Below are positions 1-35,115 of a stretch of DNA of 64,000 nucleotides, piece by piece. The stretch spans positions 93,566,164 through 93,630,163 of the forward strand of contig NC_090750.1 in assembly GCF_036898095.1 (NCBI RefSeq), given 5' to 3'. A model generated the notes under the pieces. The model saw only the letters and a program-made list of their open reading frames with translations. It was not told the origin of the DNA and ran no database searches. Source of the DNA: Palaemon carinicauda. Lineage: Eukaryota > Arthropoda > Malacostraca > Decapoda > Palaemonidae. Both the position numbers and the translations under genes were made by a program. Numbering within the stretch: the stretch's first letter is position 1; each line of letters starts with the position of its first letter.

Positions 1-58
1 CGGGGAGGAAATAAAAATAGGGACTCTTCCAGCGATGTTAGAGCCACGGCATTCGAGG

Positions 59-23708
<23,650 letters not shown>

Positions 23709-26700
23709 AACCCGTCGGCAACTTTGCTTGTCTCTGAGCAGCCTATCCGTGCCCATAATTTAGACTTACTGCTTATGATTGTCCATTTGGCATATTGATA
23801 ATTGAAATTTTGTGTATAGAAAAGGGAATTTATTTGAATGATCTTGTAGTGTGATTCCTCATGGTAAGCAGTTAGAGACAAAGATATAGTTCAACTAAGC
23901 ATGGTGATGCTTGCAAAGAAAATGGAAAAGGGGATAGTTTACCTTGAAGTGATAGTTGACAGAAAATAATGCTATGATGCTTCATTGCATTAAGTTAAAA
24001 TATGAAATAATAAATTCATTTAGACTTTGGGGGGTGGGCTTTTACCAGAGAAGATACTTCAGTGATATAGTGTATTAATCAATCGGTGAAATTTAAGCTA
24101 AGAGACATAAGAAACTGGACCATCCAAGTTCCCTAGTGATACAAGTTTTCCTTAGAGTAGTGTATGTATGCGGCCTTTGTTAAAGGCTTAAAAAATCTTT
24201 TCTAAATCATAATAATGTATACATGTGAATTAAGAATGTTTTCCAATTTTATTTATTTTTATTGGGGAATTAATATACTGAGAAATTAGGTTTTAATATT
24301 TTCTAGATATCTTGTGCCAAAATGGCCACAGAAAGGACAGTTTTGCAATTCAGTTCTTATATATTTTGAAATTGTGAATATAGCTGTACTATATACAATT
24401 AACCAATAATTTTTTTCAAATGCGTGAAAGTCCAAAGAAGTGTTTCAGTGGTTCTTGTGATTGAGACAGAGACTCTTTTAAGATACAGTGAACCATCTGC
24501 GCTCCCTTTGTGCCGATCAAAGTGTAATTGAAGAATCTCATTACCTGGGAATGCCCAGTGAATTTTCCCTCACAGTTTAGAGCATTGTTGCAGATTATAT
24601 ATAGTTAACACTAAAAAAGAAGTGTTCCTGTCAAGGAGAATTTAAAGTAAACATTTCTATATAGTAAACATTTCTATATAGCCTTCCGGCTTTGATGTAA
24701 GTGTTGCAATTAAGATGTAAATGTGCCTATTGTCAGCTTCTGAATCACAATCAAGCATTGCTCGTATTTCTTTCCAGATGCTGTAACTGGGACTGAATGA
24801 CTTAAATTTCTTTACTGTAAATGGGAAAAAATATCTCTAGTACTTTTGTACTCTGACCTTAATTCTATTGAATGTTAATGCCAGGTACGAATTCATTCTT
24901 TGTCCCTGAAAATGCTGATGTGAAACATTGGTGTGAATCTCATTTTAAGAAAATTTTATCATTTGTCACGCAAAATTATTATGAATTGTATAGATTAATC
25001 TCACAACAGATGCACAAACATTATCGGATTGGGCAAAGCCATGTCAGCCTTGTACAGGATGTATTGATTGAGCTGCCCTGGTTATACAGTAATTTATTCA
25101 ATGCTGATTATCTTTGGTTTTTTCTTTTATTGCATGTAAAACATTAATGCTCGTCAAAAATTCTGCCAGGTTGTATTTTGGAATGATTGCTTGTTCAGGA
25201 ATACTGTACATTGATTAAAGTATATAGATATATGTGATGGGTTATGTTAGGTAATAATAAGTGAACCTGAGTATAGTATGGCTGAATAATGATTAGGTTT
25301 TAAAAGCATTGTAAAATCTGTTATAGACTTCGAATCTAATTGTATCCTAGATCTTGATAATCACAGTACTTATGGGTAGTCTTCATTTAATAATAATAAA
25401 AAAAAAATATTTCTAGTTATACAAACCAGAAGTAGGGGAATTCATATGAATCAGTTTAAGGTGAAACCTATTATAAATTACAAAATCAAGTACAGTATTA
25501 ACATAAACAGTTGTGTTTAACAGGAAAGTTAGTAACTATGACAAAGGGAAAATTGAATTTAATTAAAGAAAAATAACAAAGTCACACAAACACATAGGAA
25601 TAATTATATCATGTTTAACAGAAGGGTTCAAAAGAAAAGACAGACATGTTAAGCGTCTGTTAATTTGCTGATTTGAAAATTTGGGCATACTTTGTGTGGT
25701 TCATTTCTAACAGACAATTATGTTATTTTGGCATTTTGTAAGGGAACAAAAGTAAGTGATTATGTTAATGATATAGCAGCTGTATTTCGACACTAAATAT
25801 ATTTGATGCATACATTATATACTGTGTATATATAATAGACAATATTGATTATTTGATTATATTGTAAAGAATAATATATCAGTATGATGAAAAACATAAT
25901 TTTTAACCTGTTTTCCGCATAGTTGCTCAGTTTTCTTCATTATTGCTGGGAAAACCTTTTGGTTTGGAGAAATGGGGATAAGTGGAAGTTTCAGCATTAA
26001 AGGGACATTATTCAGCCATGAAATACTCTCATACATTTGTTATTTTTCTATCTTGTCTTGTCAAATTGACGTATAACCCAAAGCCTGTTTAATCGTGGGC
26101 TTGTGGGTAGTGATTGATTTTACTTCTTGTTTATTAAGGAAAACTGTCATCATGTTGGCATCAGTGTCAAGGAAAAATAGGAATTTGTCAATGTTGTATT
26201 AATGTTTGTTATTTTTATACAAGTGATATTTTGTATTTTCCTTTATAAGTGCTGTTTTTTTATTGTGTGACAGTTAAGTTCATTATTTAATCCATATGAT
26301 ATATGGCAGTGAAATAAAATGTAGGTTGTGAGCAAAAAATATTAATCATGTGGGCATAGTTCCCTACACAAGGTAGATAATGTCCATGTAGAGTTTGAGG
26401 AAGTGCCTGATTTTATTATGGTATATTATGTAGAGTTCAGAAAATTTCTCTAGTTCAGAAGATAATTTTTAATTTCCTTTCTAAAAAAAACTATTAATTT
26501 GGCTTATCTAAAATCATCATCATTGCACTTTATATACATACCTATGTATACCATATATGTAGGTGGTTCTTTCCATTTGGAGTATTGTAAATGTTCAACA
26601 TAGTAATGAAAATGGTAGGAAGTTGTATGAATGCCAGGTTAAATGTGGCTGCTGCTGTCTAATAAAAGATGGATGGAGTGTGTATTGCCTTCTGCATTTG
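23709..26700 (+). other. Probable long 3' UTR of neuroglian
   Basis: No coding exon is recognisable. The AT-rich stretch carries poly(A) signal candidates AATAAA at 24009, 26313 and 26661. A long 3' UTR is usual for neural adhesion genes, but the true end cannot be set from sequence alone. The 91-residue frame at 24872-25147 has no recognisable features. Confidence 0.45.
26661..26666 (+). promoter_or_regulatory. Candidate poly(A) signal (distal)
   Basis: AATAAA followed within about 30 bases by GT-rich sequence (gagtgtgtattgcc). It is the last good candidate after the neuroglian stop; 24009-24014 and 26313-26318 are alternatives. Confidence 0.4.
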
Positions 26701-27239
26701 TGTGATATTCATCATGGATTATAAGACTCCCCTATATTCCTAAATACTGCAGTGTAGAAGAAAAATTCACCAAGATGGAATTAGAGCCTTGGAAGTGGGT
26801 CGTAATCTGTGAGTTCATCATACATTGTAAAACAAAAAGGTTCAAGTGATGGTTAACACCAGTACAGTCAGTAAATTTTAAAATATCAATATTGTATTCT
26901 AAAGCTTACATTATTAAAAATCAATTTGAAGAAACAATACCCATCACTTAACTTTTCTTATGTTTACAATACTGCTGTAATTAGGATCGTCTTACATTAT
27001 CATCATCTAACTTGCAGATATGTCAAGCTTGTGGATGGAAGTAAAATAAACTAAATGATTAGTCTTCTTTTTCTTTATGGTCCTGTTGTGCTAGAAATTG
27101 ATTTCATTTTAAGCTGTTTTAACAAGTAAGGAATCATAGTACATTATTGCTGGCTTAACATTATTTTACAAAACAGGTTAATCAGGTACAGTGCAGTAGT
27201 TTCGACTTAGAAAAATTCACATACTATATTACTAAAAAA
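26701..27239. other. Intergenic, nothing recognised
   Basis: AT-rich sequence between the likely neuroglian 3' end and the first DIRS-type fragment. Confidence 0.5.
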
Positions 27240-28360
27240 AAAATTAACTTAATTGTATTTTTCCTAATTTTACAAACTTGAGGGCTTTAGTATGAGTAGG
27301 ATTTTGGCAAAGCTTGAAATAGTTGGTTAAATTTCTTACGTTGCTGGCAACTGAAAGGTATGACTCAGCCACTGGTCATCAGGGCAACTTAACCTTTTCC
27401 CTTAGACCTAGGACTTTCAGGAAGTGTAATTTAAATGACTCTAGTTTGTACAGTATAGTTAGGAAAAGTACAAACTATCAATTTTAAAGTTTATGATTTG
27501 TTCTTACACAAATACAAATCATCTTTTAATAGGAGCCTTATCTAACAAATGGGCTGGTTACTTTCCTGGGAAATGACAAGACACTTTGTCCTGTAAAGGA
27601 GCAAAAGTAATGACTGGTCACCCTCCTAATGACCTGAGCATAAGGATGTTGCAGGGTGTTAGGCAAGGTCCCTACCAGGTGACTGGTAGACGATCATGGA
27701 AGAACCCATACCTATAACTGTGTAAGGCTGTTTAAATATATACATTCTGTCAATCCTCCCCCTCACCTGAAATGAAGGGGACATACTTTATTACAAGCTT
27801 TGCTGAAGATCGATGATGTCCTGAGACTCCTTCCCCTTCATGAGGGAGGCAATTTCGACATGCACCTTAGTGGACTCCTCTTTTTTTTGGACTGGACTGA
27901 AAAGAATAGAACCTAAGTGATACTTTGGAGCGGAAAATAGGACAATTAAGTTGCTGCTAGCTCTCGTGCTCTTAGAGGCTCAAGAAGCACTAAATGCCTT
28001 TGCCTATGAAGAACAAACAGCATGTAAGCTCGTTGCGCAAGTGTGTCTGTGGGTGGAGAGGAACCTTGCGGACAATCACGATATGGTATCTCAATGTTCG
28101 TACGAGCGCCGAGATTGCCGAGAGTGATCCTCAATGCACATACAAGCGCTGAGAGTTGTTCTGGGACAATACCTGTTTAAAATCGCTCTTCGTGTGGATA
28201 CGTTGTAAGATGTAGGCAAGTAGGTAGATGTTGAGTTGGAGATCGGTCTTGTTGGGAGGGAAGATCTTATGACGTAGATCGGTCCCGGCACATCGGATGA
28301 TCTCTTACACATGAATTTTTCTCCATGCATAGACTGGTAACGTTGGCCAGGAACAGACAA

Positions 28361-28380
28361 GTGGGGGGGGGGGGGGGGGG
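28361..28380. repeat. poly(G) tract
   Basis: A run of about 18-19 G (28363-28380) next to GTGGGG, unusual in this AT-rich DNA and a likely spot for sequencing-length error. Confidence 0.8.
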
Positions 28381-28703
28381 CATGTACACTTCTCTACCTC
28401 CCTTTTCTATACTTAAAAAAATGTTGAGGATCTGGGAACCAGCAATGATAACCCTGTGGCGAGAGAAGACCGGTCCCTTCCCCCTAAGCAGGTGAGGACT
28501 CATCGATGCTCACGTCTTGCAGCTCCTCTACAAGTGGAACAATCAAAGAAGAGGGTGCAACAAGGTCGTCTTTAGGGCTCTGGCACTGGCCAACACCCCC
28601 GAAAAGTTTCTCCATAGAAAGGAGGAACCCAACTTCTGTAGGTTCAATCCCTGAACACATTTTAAGACACCACAACAGAAAGTGAATTTTTGCTCAAAAT
28701 CTA

Positions 28704-30395
28704 TTTTTGGGTGAGATAGCCATGTCGTCCTGATGGAAGGTTCCTTTAAGTAGCTTCCTAGGGTATATTTGACTACAGTGATATTCCCAGAGAATTTACC
28801 TTAAGGTCTCCAGAATTCTAACTCCTGGCGCAAATATCCTTAAAGTTTCCCTTTAAGGATATCGCATAATATCAGAGGACGTATTCTTGACACGCCACAT
28901 AGCAATCTTCACCCCGAATAGCGTTAACGCTTCGAGGGGAAAAGTGGCAAAATACGAAGGGGAGCCATTATTAAGGTACCCTTCCTCCGTTACTATTTGA
29001 GTATCTAGATGGCGCCATCGTCGCCGCCATGTTTATTCCTTGTAGCGTTGAGCAAGGTGCTACAGATACAGTAGTTTCGGGAAGGATCCTGCCAAGGCCT
29101 TTTCATAAAAAGGAGGGCGGGTTCATCAGGACGACATGGCTATCTCACCCAAAAATTTTTTGGGCTCAGGCCATGTAGTCCTGATGGAAGGTTACCGGAG
29201 CATTAATGTATCTGTGGATTTCCAATTGTACCTTAACCTGAAGACAATATTTCCTTGGTCGCTCAGACAGAAAAACCCTAGCGTAGTCCTCCCTGAATGA
29301 CAACTCGAGGCACGACCCACTAGGGTTGAGAGCCTAAGGCTACACTCAGAGGGAAGGAGGGATTACCCTTGCATCTCCACTGGAGGTGAGTATCGCTTTA
29401 TATAATAATATTAGGAGATATCTATCTCCGCTTGAATTGATAAAACGATACACGAGGGTAACCGGGGAACATGTATGAAAGTATACTAAAGCCACTAGGC
29501 TAGTAGCCCAGTGGCAGCGAGAATCGACTACCTAAATTACCGAAACACTCTCGTATACTATCCTGGAAGAGGAAAATTTTATTTGCAATCACTATATCTT
29601 ACATGTATTAATTGCCTAAATAGCTTCATTTAATAAAACTAGGAATGTCTATTATAGAATGCATGAAAGTAAACTGAAATGCCTAGGCTAGGAAGCCTAG
29701 CGTAAGCAAGGTTCGGTTACCTAAATCGCCGAAACTATACGAATAATATCGGCATAATATAATTAAATCCTTGCAATGAAGACTAAATAGCTATCTTTAT
29801 TTATGCGATTTATACAGGGAAAGTTGTTCTGGCTAACTAAATAACTCGTGCGTTATGAACCTCCGGTTCAGGCAACAACTTTTCCACTAAGTCTAACTTA
29901 ATTTTACCATGAGGCAAGAGGTAAAATTCATACAATGTAAAGATCAAATACTCAACTTTCCAGAGGCAGAGAGGCTGGAGATTGCATGATAAATCCAAAA
30001 AAAATCCAAAGTAACGAGAGAGCAACCGGGAAAATCACCGAGCGAGATCGCTACAGATAAAGGAATAAACATGGCGGCGACGATGGCGCCATCTAGATAC
30101 TCAAATAGTAACGGAGGAAGGGTACCTTAGTAATGGCTCCCCTTCATTTTTTGCCACTTTCCCCCTCGAAGCGTAAACGCTATTCGGGGTGAAGATTGTT
30201 ATGTGGTGTGTCAAGAATACGTCCTCTGATATGCGATATCCTTAAAGGGAAACTTTAAGGATATTCGTGCCATGAGTTAGAATTCTGAAGACCTTAAGGT
30301 AAATTCTCTGGGAATATCACTAGTCAAATATACCCTAGGAAGCTACTTCAAGGAACCTTCCATCAGGACGACATGGCCTGAGCCCCCCCAAAAAT
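28704..30395. mobile_element. Miniature (non-autonomous) DIRS-type element
   Basis: Inverted repeats of about 320-340 bp: 28720-29060 (ATGTCGTCCTGATGGAAGGT ... GATGGCGCCATCGTCGCCGC) pairs with 30060-30385. At 29124-29200 there is a junction in which the complement of the left edge (ACATGGCTATCTCACCCAAA) is fused to the complement of the right edge (TTTTTGGGCTCAGGCCATG). This is the layout of a DIRS internal complementary region. No reading frame longer than about 60 codons; the interior is about 1 kb. It is inserted in fragment A. Confidence 0.78.
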
Positions 30396-30627
30396 CACTA
30401 GCGGCCAAACTGAATTGCAACACTGCTCACTTGTTTTCGCACACTAGCTGCCCAGTTGCAGTTCAGCTTTCATTGAGAGAGGAACTGAGCGCACGTCCTC
30501 CCCCTTTAAACAGTGACGCAACACTGAGTAGACACATGAAATCAGGCTGGCCCATCAACACATTGATGATGCAGCTCCATGATGAAAAAGTAGTTTTTCA
30601 ACACATCCATACAAAAAAATGCGGGCA

Positions 30628-30954
30628 TCATGAATCATAGTGTGTATTACCTTTGCTAGGGGAAGGCGATACTTCTGTTTTCCCAGAAGCAGCCTCGGAG
30701 TGCAAGCCAGTCTCTCCTGCATCCTTCTGAATCACTCCAGAAGACCCAGCCCTTGAGGAACCTGAAGGGGAGACGACAAGTTTTGAGCCTCTTGAAGCAA
30801 AAAAGAAGCTATAGAGCTTTGGCGTCAGCTTATGCTTTTTCAAGTCCAAAGCCAAAGAATTTCTCTTAGCCTTCTTTTTCTTCTTACCAAACTCCACCCA
30901 CTGCAGAGGAGGCACCGACTTACACTCGTCACAAGGGGATGACTGTGAAGTCAT
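30628..30954 (-). pseudogene. DIRS gag-like N-terminal remnant
   Basis: 108 codons with CDECKSVPPLQWVEFGKKKK, then a lysine-rich stretch and serine-rich tail. The CxxC plus W-x-x-F pattern is shared with the gag of the DIRS at 38-44 kb. Only this part remains in one frame. Confidence 0.55.
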
Positions 30955-31250
30955 GCCCCCTGCAAAAAATACAAAGTTGATGGGGATCCACTGATGGCTT
31001 CTTCAAACCAGCCAGATTTACTAGGGCTTGCACGCATGTCTGTATGTGGAATCGCCATCACCAAAAGCACACAATTCTAAAAGATAAAGCAAAAAAAAAC
31101 AGCCAGTTTATGAGGGAGCAGAGAAGTACGTCTGTAATGTCCTGTTGCCAAAAACAAAAAGTTAAGGTTGAGCTGACTGTCCAGTGGGTGGGGACTACCC
31201 AGCGCCCACCAACATCCACCTTGTTAAAAGTTTAAACTGCCGTTTGTAGC

Positions 31251-32180
31251 TTTGCCAAATTCTTATTCCTATTAAATGATAATGCTTTGTATTTTTGCAC
31301 ATTAAGAACAAACATGAAAAAACAATTTACAGTATGTTATTTCATACAAAATTTTTCTCTGCTGCTATCCTGTAATGGTGCAGTAAACTAACTCCATTAA
31401 TGAAGTTGCATCTGCATATACTGTACTCTCAATAAACCTAACAGGTTGATAAAGCATTGGTCAAGGGAAGAAAGTTAAAATCACTATTTCAAATTTAAAA
31501 TGTATAGTAATTACATCAATTTATTTGAAAGGTTTACTTCAAAAATCAATATTGTAAGAAAAAAGATCAACATGAGATAAGTTTGTTTTCATTTAAATTA
31601 TTCAAATTATATACTGTATCTCAAAAACCACTTTCATTACAAGGTGAGCATAATAACATATATCAGACAATCTGAACTTGTAAAAGAACAGGTTTACAAA
31701 AAAATCTCACAAGAGCTAAAAAATTAAATGGTTGCATGATTAAAGTCGATCAAATCCACAAACTGAAAGGAACAAACAATGTGAACACGTGCATTAAGGT
31801 GTGAAAATACTTCTGCAAAGGCCACTCAAGCATGATTAAATTGATTCGACAGACTACAAGATAATTACTGTATCATTAAATCTGGTAACTGGATGTATGA
31901 TGTGGATTTTATTTTATTCTTGACATAGTCAACTCTTCACTGATGGGCACCACAAAATTATAATTTGAGTACTCACAGTACAAATTTTCCTCTACATTCA
32001 CTCATTCTTAGGATGTTCTACTGGATCACAAAAGAGGAGAGTGAAATCTCATAACCTTCATCTGAATTTATGGGTGAAGATAAACTAAATTATCATGAAT
32101 GGTGGCTTAGATTAGTGTTATCAGGGTCAATAAGGACCTACAAAGATGAAAGTAACTAATGAATACAAATACAATAACTT
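31251..32180. other. Intergenic AT-rich stretch
   Basis: No coding feature or repeat recognised. Confidence 0.5.
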
Positions 32181-33471
32181 CGAAACATGAACATCACAAT
32201 TTTAAATAATCTTTTTATATTAGCTAACTCTACAAACCTTAGTTCTATAATAGGAATATGATTTCAGTGAAGCTAGAAACTCTGCTGTTAAGATTTTATA
32301 ACAAGGTATCAGTAGTTTAGGCAGGTGGCGAGAAAGCATCCACTGCTAGCTCACTGAGTAGTCTCTGACCTTTGCCTAGGAATTGTGGGGTGCATTGAGG
32401 TGGAAAGTTAAGTTGAAGGACTCAGGTTTGTATATTTAGAAAAATACAAATAATTTTGAAAATTTGTGATTAATTCTTACAGGCATATGAATCCTTGTCA
32501 TTTAATAGAAGACTTATCCTTAAGAGGAAGTTCCTATGATCAAACTGGCTAATATAATATTCTGGGAAGTTGATGCACTCGGACCTGAGGAGGTGTAGGA
32601 GTATCGACTTCCACCAACATTTATTGTTCTAAAACTTTTTACATGATACATTTAGGCTTCTCCTGTTAGGCAGACAGTCTATCCATGAATCTTTATCCAC
32701 ACTGGGGTATCTAGTCGGATTGTAAAGCTGATATAGATTAATGGGTTAACATTTATATCCATCCTACCCTTTGTTAGGATGATAGGGGATCTAACTTTTA
32801 CTTTACATAAAAAAGAATACCATTCAGTCTGGTAGCTTACCTGTATCTGTGTCCAATCTAGTGATATAACGTGTCAACTGCTGCACCCCATGTAGGGGGG
32901 AAGAAAAAGAAGGCCAGGCATTTGCATTCCTGACTCAAGACTTGCACTGCATCTATCATTATGGACATGATGCTTCTTGTCCTATGAGGAACTAAGCAGC
33001 AGTTACCACAGGTCCCAGTGAGTAGGTGTTGAATGACTTAAGGGTATGATCCCTTGGGTAATAAGACTCGCCTCCAAAACATACCCTACTGACAGGTTCC
33101 TTTTTAAGGCTAGGGTAGCTTCCACTCCCATAACTTCATGAACGTGAACTTGGGATGATTCTATCATGTCACTATCCCCTCAATGCTTATGAACTCCCTG
33201 TACCAACAAACCGATTTTGGAGCTGTGGTCTGATGGGTTTTGTGTGCTCCAGATGGCATCTTGGTCCCCTCACAGGACAAAAAAGCAACTTGTCTGAATA
33301 CTCAGTCACTTTTCAGAGTGAAGAAATAGAAAAGGCTCAAACCTAGGGTTGTGAATTGTGGGGTTTTGAGTTTTCACTGTGAACTCAGGTACAAAGGGAA
33401 AGGCATCTTCTCCAACCCTTGGTAAGAAATGCCGTGAATTTCGCTAGCACGTTTAGCTGAGGCCAGAGGTA

Positions 33472-33891
33472 TTAAAAAACTTTTTTTAAGGTAAGATCCC
33501 TGTTGCAGACCTTCTCAGGGGGTTTGGGGTTTTTTTCAAGAGCTAAGAACTTTAGTGATGTCCCATTGGTGGTCTGAGCTCCAGAGGGCAGGATTGCTTG
33601 AAACTTCTCATCAGTAATACCTCTCGAAAATGAGAGGTCACGGCCTTCCAGCTTAAAGACTAAGCTCCAGGCTGAGCAATACCCCTTCGCTGTTGAGACT
33701 GATAGTCGTTTCTCTCTATGTAGGAAGCCCAGAATGTGTGCTATGTTTGTATAGAGGCTCCAAGAAGAGAAGTGGCCCCTGCTAAGACACCAACCACAGA
33801 ATATGGCCCACTTGGCCTGGTAAACAGCTGCTGGGGACTTGCTGAGGTATCCGGAAATCTCTTTCGGAGGAGATGCTGGATTACCAACCAT
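33472..33891 (-). pseudogene. DIRS tyrosine recombinase N-terminal remnant
   Basis: 139 codons including VYQAKWAIFCGWCLSRG, HILGFLHREKRLSVSTAKGY and CSAWSLVFKLEGRDL. These align with VYQSKWEVFRDWC, FLLYLRKVRSFSAPTIKGY and SMLASVFRHRGLDL in the complete DIRS recombinase at 39-40 kb. The catalytic half is missing or out of frame. Confidence 0.8.
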
Positions 33892-34115
33892 GAAGAGACA
33901 GGGATGTCACTGAGGTGTGATGTCTGCAGGTGTGGTTAATACGGTAGCTTGGGCCAACTGAGGAGTTCTCTGGGTATATGGGTACATTACCAATCTGTTT
34001 GTGGCCATGTGGTTACCACTTAGATCATTCTTAGGTTTGATGTGATAAAGACCCTGTTAATAACCCTTCTGATCAGGCATAACGGCAGAAGAGCATACTA
34101 ATTGTTGAGGCCATC

Positions 34116-34379
34116 CTATGGATGTTGGAAGGTGTCCTTGAGAGCCGCAGATTGATCCGGCAATGGTGAGCTTCCTGTTGAGGGTTTTTGCAAACATAAG
34201 TCAGGAGACCTTTTGCCACTTGAAGATGAAGAGACTTCTGCACCTACCATGCATCCCTGGTGATTGAGTTTGTTGGCAATGACGTTCTTCCTGCCCGGAA
34301 TAAATCTTGCCGAGAGGATGTTGCATTTTCTGCTCCCTACAAGAGAGCTTGTTTCGCTAACTCGCAAAGGTGGAGACAA
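34116..34379 (-). pseudogene. DIRS RNase H C-terminal remnant
   Basis: Contains CNILSARFIPGRKNVIANKL, matching the RFIQGDLNVLADCLSR box of the complete element; the catalytic aspartate of the A-D-x-L-S motif is replaced by asparagine (IANKL). It lies just upstream (minus sense) of the recombinase remnant, in the canonical order. Confidence 0.75.
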
Positions 34380-34430
34380 GCTATTTTTCCTTGCTTGTTA
34401 ATGTAGGCCACTACGGTTGTGTTGTCGCTC

Positions 34431-35115
34431 GCCAATGCAGCTGAGTGGTTCTCCTTTGTAGAACAAAGGTGGATGTGTCTCAATTTTCAAGTGCTCTGCG
34501 TTTTTTGGTTACTAAACAATGCCCGAGTTAATCATAGTGTTGTCTACTTTGCACTCTCTTTAATATACATTCCTCAATCCAGTATCTCCAAAATCAACGG
34601 TTTTCCTGAAAAATACTCTATACTTAATCAATTTTTTTTTAAATTGAACACCAGTATTTTTCATCAGCAGACATGGCTTCCCCAGTAATTTTCGATTTTG
34701 AGACTGACCTCTGACTCAATTCTAGAGTTTTTATGTATCCTTTATTTGCAGTAAACTACTGGGTTCTATGTATTCCAAACTATGCTTTCTGAAATTAAAA
34801 ATATCTATATTTTCAATGGCTACTATTTCATCATCAACTCCTCCTACGCCTATTGACGCAAAGGGCCTTGGTTAGATTTCGCCACTCTTCTCTATCTTGA
34901 ATGCTACTATTTATCAAAGAATATTTTCTGGCCATCACTTCTGTTTGAGTATATTATGGTGTTATATCAAGAAAGGTTGAAAATGGCATATGACAGAGTG
35001 AAAGTGAGAGAAACTGGTAATTTAGAGGAGTAGAAGTTAGTAAAAGAAAAATTTGTTGGGATTGCAAGTGATGTGTGTGGCAAGAAGATTGTTGGAGGCA
35101 GCATGAGGAAGGGTA
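34431..35115. other. Intergenic, mostly unassigned
   Basis: The first half has no recognisable content. From about 34960 it grades into the 5'-truncated LINE. The 89-codon frame 34419-34688 has no domain. Confidence 0.45.

Larger units (their letters stand above)
27240..31250 (-). mobile_element. DIRS-type fragment A, split by a miniature DIRS insertion
   Basis: The left edge has an inverted pair about 200 bp apart: TTGTATTTTTCCTAATTTTA at 27253 and TAGTTAGGAAAAGTACAAAC near 27458. The same layout recurs at 32190 and 49380. A minus-strand gag-like frame at 30628-30954 (CDECKSVPPLQWVEFGKKKK) parallels CEECVGLSEFDWIEF in the complete DIRS at 44 kb. The frame 28484-28675 (-) may continue it on the far side of the insertion at 28704-30395. 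No RT or recombinase remains. The right boundary is uncertain. Confidence 0.55.
32190..34430 (-). mobile_element. DIRS-type fragment B (tyrosine recombinase and RNase H remnants)
   Basis: The left edge has the inverted pair CTAACTCTACAAACCTTAG (32224) and TATATTTAGAAAAATACAAA (32432), as in fragments A and C. The minus strand then carries recombinase and RNase H relics in the order expected for a DIRS element read leftward. The 5' part (RT, gag) is absent, so the copy is truncated near 34430. Confidence 0.65.

Noticed and set aside
24872..25147. 91-codon frame after neuroglian
   Set aside because: No recognisable domain, AT-rich, inside the probable 3' UTR.
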